DNA of 34,631 bases from Pseudomonadota bacterium (GTDB lineage Bacteria > Pseudomonadota > Alphaproteobacteria > Rs-D84), in assembly GCA_009781955.1 (NCBI GenBank), contig WQUT01000003.1, forward strand, positions 1 to 34,631, read 5' to 3'. Below, in pieces: positions 27,827 to 34,631 of the stretch. The notes beneath the pieces are model-generated. The model saw only the letters and a program-made list of their open reading frames with translations, had not been told where the DNA came from and made no database searches. Position numbers and translations under genes: made by a program. Within the stretch, counting starts at the first letter, position 1. Every line of letters starts with the position of its first letter.

Positions 27827-30472
27827 TTACGGCAACGGCGGGGTCGCGACGTTATACACCCCGGCCGTCATATCATAAGTTCCCGCGGCCGTCAGCACCA
27901 ATGTGTCGCTGGTCACGCCCGTCGGAATCAGTTTGCCCGACGAATTCGTCGCGACCAGATTGTTCGCCGTAGTGCCCAGCGCCGCGCCGTTTGACGGCAC
28001 ATTGCCGGCCGCGGTTCCGACGGTTGGTATTGTCGGCTTGTTCTGTATGTATGACGGATCGGTATCCAGGGTTTGGGCCCAATCCGCCTGCGCGCCGGGG
28101 GCCACGTTCACGTATGCCACGCCCGCGCTGTCCAGTTTCACGCGAATATTCTGGCCCGTCGTCGTATCCGCCGCCAATGTCGCCGCCGCCGCATCCGCCG
28201 GCTGGGCCAGCTTTATTCCGCCCAAAGCCACGTTTGTCGCCGGCGTCAATTCCGCGCCCGCCCATGGAACGTTCACAACCATTTGGCCGGCCGCGTTAAG
28301 CTGCACCGGATATGTCTGGCCCGCGACCGCGGTCGGCATAGCCACGGCCGCGACGGCTTGCACGGTATCGCTGCCTAATTTTACGGTGCCGAGCTTCGCA
28401 GATGTCGCGGCATTCGCAATATTGCTGAACTGATTAGTAATCAAGGTGTTTACCTGCGCCGTGGTGGAATACGAATTCAGCGCGGATGTAATCGCGTCCG
28501 TAATCAAAGTGTTCGTTTCCGACGTTGTGGAATACGAAGCAAGGGCGCCCGCAATCAGGTTTGTCACATCCGTATTGGAGAGAATCGTCGGCTTGTTCTT
28601 GATATAGTCGGGCGCGGTATCCAGCGACTGTTCCCAATCGCTTTGTATTTGGGCCGCGGTGCTGGTCCATGGAACGTTCACAACCATTTGGCCGGCTGCG
28701 TTGGTTTGAACCGCATATGTCCGCGCCGCCGTCGCGCTGGGCGTTTCGGCCGCAACCGTTTGCGCCGTCGCGGACCCAAGCTTTACAGTGCCAAGTTTGA
28801 CATCCGTGGCGGCATTTGCGATATCGCTGAACTGGTTCGTAATCAAGGTGTTTACCTGCGCCGTCGTTGAATATGAGTTCAGCGCGGATGTAATCGCGTT
28901 CGTAATCAGGATGTTTGTTTCAGATGTCGTGGAATATGAAGTCAACGCATCAGCAACCAAAGTGTTCGCTTCGGTATTCGTAATGAAATCCCCGGCCGCA
29001 AGCGCGCTGGCAATAAGATTGGCCACGTCCGCACTGGTCAGAATCGTCGGCTTGTTCTTGATATAGTCGGACGCGGTATCCAGCGCCTGGTCCCAGTCGC
29101 TTTGAATTTGGGCCGCGGTGCTGGTCCACGGAACGTTCACAACCATTTGCCCCGCCGCATTTTTTTGCACCGCATAGGTGCGGCCCGTCGTCGCGGTCAC
29201 GGCGTTCGCCGCATCGGTCTGCGCCGTCGCGGATCCCAGTTTCACGACGCCGTATTTCACGTCCGTCGCGGCATTGGCGACATCGGCGAAAGAATTTGCA
29301 ATCAGGTTATTCACCTCTGCGGTCGTGGAGTAATCCGTAAGCGCGCTGGCAATCAGATTAGTGACATCCGAAGTTGTCGTATAATTCTTGGTCGCAAGCA
29401 CGCCCGCGATCGCATCATTTATAATTGTGGTTGTTTCCGCGGTGGTGGAATACGGGGCCAGCGCGGATGCAATCAGGCTGGTTATATCCGATGTCGTCGG
29501 TATGGCCGGCTTGTTCTTGATATACGACGGGTCGGCCGCGGATATCTGGTCCCAGTCGCTTTGCGATGCGAGAAGCTTGTCATTAATCAAGCCGGTCACA
29601 TCCGTCAGCGCGTTTGTTATCGCGGTCGTGATCATGGAATTGGTTTCGGTGGTCGTGGAATAGGCCGCCAAGTCCGCCGCCGAGCCGTCTTTGCCGGCGG
29701 GGCCGGTCGGACCCGCGGGGCCTTGGATTCCCTGGGGACCGGGCGCGCCCTGGACCGTCAGCAGCCAATTGTTTATATTCCCCCACTTGCTGTCGCCGCC
29801 GGCCAATTCATACGTGGACAAACCATCGCGGCCAGGCAGACCGGGCAAACCCGGATCGCCCTTGTCCCCTTTGGGACCCGTTTCGCCCGCGGGACCGGTC
29901 AGGCCGATCGGACCCGGCGCGCCGGGGTCGCCCTTTTCGCCCTGCGGCCCAATTGGTCCCATCGGTCCGGGATCACCCTTTGCGGCCGCCGCGCCGGCAG
30001 GCCCCATGGGACCGACAGGTCCGACGGGTCCCGCGGGCCCGACCGGACCCTGGGGGCCCGCGGGACCGGCCGGGCCGGCGATTCCGCTTTGCAAGGTCAG
30101 CAAAGTGTCAACCTGAGTTTTGGTGTATACGTTGCCGGAATCGGCCTTGGCCGCATCCAACGCGTCTATCCGCGCGCCAAGCCGCGAATCGGCGCCGTCC
30201 ATTTGCGCGACCGTCGCGTATTTGGACAAATCCACATTTTGCGATGTTCCGCCGCCGCTGGATCCATAGAGGTTCCCGCCAATCGCGCCCGCGCCGGTCA
30301 ATAGCTTTGCCGCCGAAAGGCGCGCGGTTTCAGATGCGGCCGCGCCCGATGGCGCGCCGGACAGCGTCGCGCCGGTCGTCCCCGTCGGCGAAGCCACGCG
30401 AACCGTTGACGCCGCGTTTGCCGCGCTTATCACGGCCAATATGGCGATAAAGCTGGTAAATATTTTTCTCAT
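27827..30472 (-). CDS. Secreted collagen-like protein with tail-fibre-like repeat modules
   Basis: Start at [23 protein letters not shown] (signal peptide). Gly-X-Y tract [26 protein letters not shown]...[13 protein letters not shown], then repeated [15 protein letters not shown] / [11 protein letters not shown] / [28 protein letters not shown] modules. Confidence 0.88.
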   Translation of the reverse strand: MRKIFTSFIAILAVISAANAASTVRVASPTGTTGATLSGAPSGAAASETARLSAAKLLTGAGAIGGNLYGSSGGGTSQNVDLSKYATVAQMDGADSRLGARIDALDAAKADSGNVYTKTQVDTLLTLQSGIAGPAGPAGPQGPVGPAGPVGPVGPMGPAGAAAAKGDPGPMGPIGPQGEKGDPGAPGPIGLTGPAGETGPKGDKGDPGLPGLPGRDGLSTYELAGGDSKWGNINNWLLTVQGAPGPQGIQGPAGPTGPAGKDGSAADLAAYSTTTETNSMITTAITNALTDVTGLINDKLLASQSDWDQISAADPSYIKNKPAIPTTSDITSLIASALAPYSTTAETTTIINDAIAGVLATKNYTTTSDVTNLIASALTDYSTTAEVNNLIANSFADVANAATDVKYGVVKLGSATAQTDAANAVTATTGRTYAVQKNAAGQMVVNVPWTSTAAQIQSDWDQALDTASDYIKNKPTILTSADVANLIASALAAGDFITNTEANTLVADALTSYSTTSETNILITNAITSALNSYSTTAQVNTLITNQFSDIANAATDVKLGTVKLGSATAQTVAAETPSATAARTYAVQTNAAGQMVVNVPWTSTAAQIQSDWEQSLDTAPDYIKNKPTILSNTDVTNLIAGALASYSTTSETNTLITDAITSALNSYSTTAQVNTLITNQFSNIANAATSAKLGTVKLGSDTVQAVAAVAMPTAVAGQTYPVQLNAAGQMVVNVPWAGAELTPATNVALGGIKLAQPADAAAATLAADTTTGQNIRVKLDSAGVAYVNVAPGAQADWAQTLDTDPSYIQNKPTIPTVGTAAGNVPSNGAALGTTANNLVATNSSGKLIPTGVTSDTLVLTAAGTYDMTAGVYNVATPPLP

Positions 30473-30505
30473 CCCCGTTCCCCCCTTGCAATATTTGTCG
30501 TTTTG

Positions 30506-30570
30506 CTGGGGCAAACAATCACCTGGTCCCGACGAAATCGCAGATTTCGGCGGACGGTTCTTTGCCCCCG
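30506..30570. repeat. Palindromic mini-element, family B copy 4
   Basis: CTGGGGCAAACAATCACCTGGTCCCGACGAAATCGCAGATTTCGGCGGACGGTTCTTTGCCCCC. Confidence 0.75.
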
Positions 30571-30574
30571 CGCA

Positions 30575-31570
30575 TTAAAACTTATACCGCGCGCCCAGCA
30601 TCAGCGAATTGGTCAATATTCCGCTGATCTTGGCGACATACGTATCCCCGCCGATCACGCCGCGATTATGCGTCGCGCCGCCGTTATACATCAGCCTGTA
30701 TTGCGCGCCGACCGAAAACGAATCGGTCAGGGCGTATTCAAGGCCGATTATACCCTGGACCGCAAATGTCATCGTTGTCGCGCTGTCGTTGTTGTCAATC
30801 ACGAACAACGGGCCGGAAATGCGGCTGTTGATCATCGCGCCGCCCGCGCCCGCGCCGATATACGCGGATACCGATGTCCATTGCGCCATTGTATAAAGCG
30901 CGTTTAACATCAAATATTGCGCGGACATAGTAAAGTCCACAAGGCTGTCGGTATCATTAAAACTGCCATTATATCCGTAATTCAATTCCGCGCGCCAGTT
31001 GGGGGTGAACTGGTATCCCGCCGCCAGATCAAATCCCGGCATCATAACAAAAGAATACGAGTCGCTGAGAACATACGAAGGGTTAGAGGCAAGATGCTGC
31101 TTGTTAGAAAAATTGGCGAGGTTTAATGCGAAATGCGCGCCTATGTAAAAACGCCCCTGGTATTCGGGCGCCGCCTGGGGCGAATAAGGCCGCGCATTGG
31201 GATCGTAATACACCGGCTGGGGTTGCGGCTGGGCATACATCACGGGCTGGTCCTGGTATGCCATCGGCGCCGGCGCCAGAAACGGTTCTTGCGGTTCCTG
31301 GTATGCAACCTGGGGCGGCTGAACCTGCGGTTGCTGATAAACGTCCGGCTGGTAAACGACCGGCTGGTCATAGGCCGGGGCGCCGCCGGGCATAATCTGA
31401 ATTATCTGGGTGGTCGGCGGACAAGTCTTTGATCTGCATGGGGCGGCGGATCTGGTGACTATGTATTTCTGGGCGCCGTCATAAACGACCGTGGGCGCCG
31501 TGTCCGCCGCACGCGCCGCGCTTGCGGCGGTGACGGCAATGACTAGCGCAAGGAGTTTTTTTAGTTTCAT
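30575..31570 (-). CDS. Outer-membrane beta-barrel protein with N-terminal Pro/Gln/Tyr-rich linker
   Basis: Signal peptide MKLKKLLALVIAVTAASAARA, YQPDVYQQPQVQPPQVAYQEPQEPF linker, barrel strands, C-terminal LMLGARYKF. Confidence 0.85.
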   Translation of the reverse strand: MKLKKLLALVIAVTAASAARAADTAPTVVYDGAQKYIVTRSAAPCRSKTCPPTTQIIQIMPGGAPAYDQPVVYQPDVYQQPQVQPPQVAYQEPQEPFLAPAPMAYQDQPVMYAQPQPQPVYYDPNARPYSPQAAPEYQGRFYIGAHFALNLANFSNKQHLASNPSYVLSDSYSFVMMPGFDLAAGYQFTPNWRAELNYGYNGSFNDTDSLVDFTMSAQYLMLNALYTMAQWTSVSAYIGAGAGGAMINSRISGPLFVIDNNDSATTMTFAVQGIIGLEYALTDSFSVGAQYRLMYNGGATHNRGVIGGDTYVAKISGILTNSLMLGARYKF

Positions 31571-31665
31571 AGTTGATTCTTTTTATGTTTTGCTGCATGT
31601 ATTTTATCATATTTCAAGGTTTTCTTAAAGCGAAAAGTTATAGTGACATTTTGACTATTTAAAAC

Positions 31666-31693
31666 TTGCATTTTTCCGGCTTTTACCTATAAT
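31666..31693 (+). promoter_or_regulatory. Putative sigma70 promoter of ssrA
   Basis: TTGCAT - 16 nt - TATAAT shortly upstream of the acceptor-piece sequence. Confidence 0.55.
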
Positions 31694-31700
31694 TATAATG

Positions 31701-32050
31701 TTCCGCACCCGCCTTTGCGCTTTGCGCGGCGGCGAGGTTCGGGAAAGATGATTCTGAATCCGTTGTGAAATAGTCGTTTTGGACCCGGGTGCGATTCCCG
31801 GCAGCTCCACCAATTTTCACCGAGCGTAAGCGAGGGCTGAAAATTGAGTGTCGCGCCGTAGCGCAAGCGAAGGCGGACTATTCAATTTATTCTTATGGGG
31901 CTGTGCAGTTTCGACAGGCGATGAAAGACAAACCGGGTGAATCCGACATGGCGTCGTAAAAAGCCGAATAAAAATGAAAGCGAACGAAAACGTTCACTAT
32001 GCAATGGCCGCCTAACGGCACCGGGTTAATTCGGCGATTGTCGTTTTTTC
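31701..32050 (+). ncRNA. ssrA: Circularly permuted two-piece tmRNA gene; outer boundaries approximate
   Basis: Acceptor piece ends ...GACCCGGGTGCGATTCCCGGCAGCTCCACCA (31812). Coding piece starts GGGGCTGTGCAGTTTCGACAGG (31897). GGGGCTG/CAGCTCC acceptor stem has a G3-U70 pair. Tag frame 31980-32015 = ANENVHYAMAA*. Confidence 0.93.
31854..31876. repeat. Family F hairpin inside the tmRNA intervening segment
   Basis: CGCCGTAGCGCAAGCGAAGGCGG. Confidence 0.7.
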
Positions 32051-32072
32051 CCATTTTGCTATTGCGGGGCTT

Positions 32073-32108
32073 TTCCGTGTGCCTGGCACCAGAAACACGG
32101 TTTTCCCC
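32073..32108 (+). terminator. Probable terminator downstream of ssrA
   Basis: CCGTGTGCCTGGCACCAGAAACACGG followed by TTTT. Confidence 0.55.
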
Positions 32109-32139
32109 TCCTTAGGGGGAATTACTAAAAGGAATCATC

Positions 32140-32382
32140 ATGCTGTCTAAAATCAAAAAAATATTTTTTGTCGGGATGTTCGGCATCCTGTATATTTCTT
32201 TCGCCGCCCAATTGGTGTATGTGATTATGATGCTGCGCGATAACGCGGACAGCGCCTTTATCGCGCTGGGGCTGTTGTCCTTGGAATGGCTGGCGCTGAT
32301 CGGCGCGCGCTATCTGTCCAAGAAATCTTCGTCCGGCGGCCGCGAAGGATACTATAACGGCGGCAGTAACTATCGCAGATAA
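32140..32382 (+). CDS. Small membrane protein, function unknown
   Basis: 80 aa with two hydrophobic segments; preceded by AAAGGAATCATC. Confidence 0.6.
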   Translation: MLSKIKKIFFVGMFGILYISFAAQLVYVIMMLRDNADSAFIALGLLSLEWLALIGARYLSKKSSSGGREGYYNGGSNYRR

Positions 32383-32411
32383 CACACCCGCTAACACATG
32401 AAGCGGATGAC

Positions 32412-32479
32412 ATAGGGGCAAATAATTACCGGGCCCCGACAAAATCGCAGATTTTGGTGGGTGGTTCTTTGCCCCTACA
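32412..32479. repeat. Palindromic mini-element, family B copy 5
   Basis: ATAGGGGCAAATAATTACCGGGCCCCGACAAAATCGCAGATTTTGGTGGGTGGTTCTTTGCCCCTACAT. Confidence 0.8.
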
Positions 32480-32509
32480 TTATTTAGAAACGTTAAATAA
32501 GCCAAAATA

Positions 32510-33244
32510 ATGCAAAATACAGAAATCCATATTATTCCGACCGGCGAACTGGCGACCAATTCAATAGCGGTCGCGCGGGACGGCGCTTGCGCGCTGTTTG
32601 ATCCGGCCGGGGACCCGGACGCATGGGTTGCCTGGCTGGCCGCGCACAAACTGCGCCCGGCGGCGATTTACCTGACCCACGGGCATTTTGATCACATGAC
32701 GGCGGTGGCGGAATTGACCGCGCGGTTTAATATCCCCTGGTTTATGAATAACGCGGACCGACCGATTGTTAATATGAACAATTCTCTCGGCCGGTTGCCC
32801 CTATACGACAAGAACAGTGTTTTTGCCGGCTTTCCGGGGTTTGTCACGCCGCATGTGCCGATACCCGCGGGCGATAATTCCGCCCTGCCCGTTTCCGCCC
32901 CAGGGTCCCCGCGCGACTTGTCGCGTGGGGCGGACAAAGCGGAAATGACAGACATTGAGATTTTGCCCGGGATCATCGCGCAAGTAATACCAACGCCGGG
33001 ACATACGCCGGGCGGGGTATGCTTTTACTTGCCGGCTGAAAAATTGTTGATCTCTGGCGATACTCTGTTTGCGGATGGCGTGGGCCGGGCAGACATGCCG
33101 CTGGGGAATTATAGGCACCTTATGGAATCGGTCGCGCGTATCCGCGCAATGAATCTGCCGGATGATACGCGTATCATCCCGGGGCATGATCGTGAAAGCA
33201 CGATAGGCGCGGTTAAAACCGAAAATAGGTTTTGGAATTTATGA
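32510..33244 (+). CDS. MBL-fold metallo-hydrolase (glyoxalase II-like)
   Basis: IYLTHGHFDHMTAVAEL, IPTPGHTPGGVCFYL, LISGDTLFADGVGRADMP and IIPGHDRESTIG. Confidence 0.93.
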   Translation: MQNTEIHIIPTGELATNSIAVARDGACALFDPAGDPDAWVAWLAAHKLRPAAIYLTHGHFDHMTAVAELTARFNIPWFMNNADRPIVNMNNSLGRLPLYDKNSVFAGFPGFVTPHVPIPAGDNSALPVSAPGSPRDLSRGADKAEMTDIEILPGIIAQVIPTPGHTPGGVCFYLPAEKLLISGDTLFADGVGRADMPLGNYRHLMESVARIRAMNLPDDTRIIPGHDRESTIGAVKTENRFWNL

Positions 33245-33490
33245 TTTAAGATTTACAGATTTAAGATTTGCGACTACCCCGGAATTCTTAAATTCGCGCT
33301 TCGCTAACGCTCGTGCTCATTAACGAATTCCGGCCCTTCTAAGAAGGGTATCTTCGCGCTCATTTGATTAAAGCCAGTGAGCACTAGTTCCCCTTCTCAG
33401 AAGGGGAGGAAAGCTTGGCAGCTATGCTGCCTTAGCTTTCCGGGGTAGTCGCAAATCTCAAATCTTAAATCCGTAAATCTTAAATCTGAA
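33242..33490. repeat. Composite repeat: outer TGATTTAAGATTT inverted repeats enclosing a family A element
   Basis: Left TGATTTAAGATTTACAGATTTAAGATTTGC; right GCAAATCTCAAATCTTAAATCCGTAAATCTTAAATCTGAAATCA (approximate end). Confidence 0.75.
33272..33450. repeat. Palindromic mini-element, family A copy 3 (interior in opposite orientation)
   Basis: GACTACCCCGGAATTCTTAA ... CTTAGCTTTCCGGGGTAGTC; interior CATTTGATTAAAG...GAGCACTAGTTCCCCTTCTCAGAAGGGGAGG. Confidence 0.9.
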
Positions 33491-33558
33491 ATCAGTAACT
33501 TTTCCCCCTTGCAAATTTCATAAAATATTCTATATTGAATGACATGAGGAAAATTCTT

Positions 33559-34631
33559 ATGAAACAATACATACTCCCGCTTCGCGATCTTGTCTTTCAA
33601 CCCGGGCTGACCGTGCCGATTTACATGGACAATCCCGTATCGGTCCAGGTGCTGGAAACCGCGGCCAAGGAACAGAAATCCGTCGTGCTGGCCGCGCAAA
33701 AGGTCTGGAATTATCCGACCGTGCCCGAAGATTTGCACAAAACCGGAACGCGCGCGGATATTCTGCAGCTGCTGCGCCTGCCGGACGGGACGCTGCACGT
33801 TATGCTGCAGACGCGCGCGCCGGTGGACATTTCAAACATAGCGCTGGAAAACGGACTGTTCGTCGGCGATGCCGCGGACATAGAACAATCCGACGACAGC
33901 AGCGATTACACATCCGCATTGCGCGACAAGATTGCAGAGAATCTGCGATTCCTGGCCAAGACCAAGCGCGTCAATATGTCAAAGCTGCAGACGATCATCA
34001 GCAGCTATTCGCTGGCCGCGTTCATTGACGCCGTGATTCAGATGACCGACATAGAAGTGGCGGCCGCGAATAAAATTCTGCGGATGCGCGCTTATTCCGA
34101 AAAGCTGATGGCATTGCTGGAACAGGTCAGCCTGATGACCGAAATGGCGAAGATTGACGAGAATATAAACAAGCGCGTGAACCAGCAGATGGAATCCGGC
34201 CGCCGCGAAATATATCTGGCGGAAAAGATGAAGGCTTTGCAGCGCGAAATGGGCGAAGACGGCGCGGAAGGCATGGATGCAAAATCCCTGCATGATAAAA
34301 TCACCGAAACAAAAATGCCCAAAGAGGCCCATGAAAAAGCCCTGAACGAATGGAAGAGGATGAGCAATATGTCCCCCATGTCGGCCGAAGGCGCGGTGCT
34401 GAAAACATACTTGGACGAGTTGCTATCGCTGCCGTGGAATAAATCAGACAAATCCGAAATAGACCTGAACGCGGCGCGCGCCATACTGGACAAGGATCAT
34501 ACCGGAATGACGGGCGTCAAGGAACGCATACTGGAACATCTGGCCGTTATGAAAAAGACCGGAAATTCGCGCGGCTCCATCCTGTGCCTGGTCGGCGCGC
34601 CGGGTGTTGGAAAAACTTCATTGGGCCGTTC
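33559..34631 (+). CDS. lon: Lon protease, N-terminal part (truncated by window end)
   Basis: Open frame to the end of the window: MKQYILPLRDLVFQPGLTVPIYMDNPVSVQ..., KALQREMGEDG, LDELLSLPWN, ILCLVGAPGVGKTSLGRS (Walker A). Missing from the ORF track because it has no stop. Confidence 0.95.
   Translation, partial: MKQYILPLRDLVFQPGLTVPIYMDNPVSVQVLETAAKEQKSVVLAAQKVWNYPTVPEDLHKTGTRADILQLLRLPDGTLHVMLQTRAPVDISNIALENGLFVGDAADIEQSDDSSDYTSALRDKIAENLRFLAKTKRVNMSKLQTIISSYSLAAFIDAVIQMTDIEVAAANKILRMRAYSEKLMALLEQVSLMTEMAKIDENINKRVNQQMESGRREIYLAEKMKALQREMGEDGAEGMDAKSLHDKITETKMPKEAHEKALNEWKRMSNMSPMSAEGAVLKTYLDELLSLPWNKSDKSEIDLNAARAILDKDHTGMTGVKERILEHLAVMKKTGNSRGSILCLVGAPGVGKTSLGR

Noticed and set aside
29102-30304. 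400-aa plus-strand ORF opposite the collagen-like gene
   Set aside because: Antisense shadow of the GC-rich Gly-X-Y and repeat coding region. The minus-strand frame has a signal peptide and coherent domains; this ORF has none.
27827-30472. Prophage tail region
   Set aside because: Only one protein shows fibre-like repeats, and it has a secretion signal. No capsid, terminase, integrase or other phage genes are in the window.

Overview
This 34.6 kb window is chromosomal DNA from an alphaproteobacterium, probably host-associated and at least partly anaerobic. Taxon evidence: a circularly permuted two-piece tmRNA gene, a DUF1013/TrcR-type regulator, a rubrerythrin, and alphaproteobacterial RpoD/CysS/Obg/Lon. 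Housekeeping genes: addA, rpoD, cysS, dgkA, an amiC-like amidase, prfB (with its +1 programmed frameshift), a divergent murA-like gene, obgE, lon (truncated by the window end), ssrA, and tRNA-Ser(GCU), tRNA-Arg(CCG) and tRNA-Cys(GCA). Accessory genes: a convergent, 32-nt-overlapping Type II restriction-modification pair (beta-class DNA methyltransferase plus TaqI-like endonuclease), lipoproteins, outer-membrane beta-barrels, and a secreted protein joining a collagen-like Gly-X-Y domain to tail-fibre-like repeats. Two signals stand out. (1) The tetranucleotide TCGA (the TaqI site) is almost absent. By eye I found 3 occurrences in 34.6 kb: one in the methyltransferase gene, at the apex of a perfect GC-rich inverted repeat, and two in conserved RNA motifs (tRNA-Arg T-loop and the tmRNA 5' region). 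(2) Several families of palindromic mini-elements with no transposase fill intergenic regions. Members also sit in frame inside addA (twice) and cysS (once internally, once forming the N-terminus), resembling Rickettsia palindromic elements. Other copies abut stop codons, tRNA 3' ends, the rpoD leader and the tmRNA spacer. All counts and alignments are manual.
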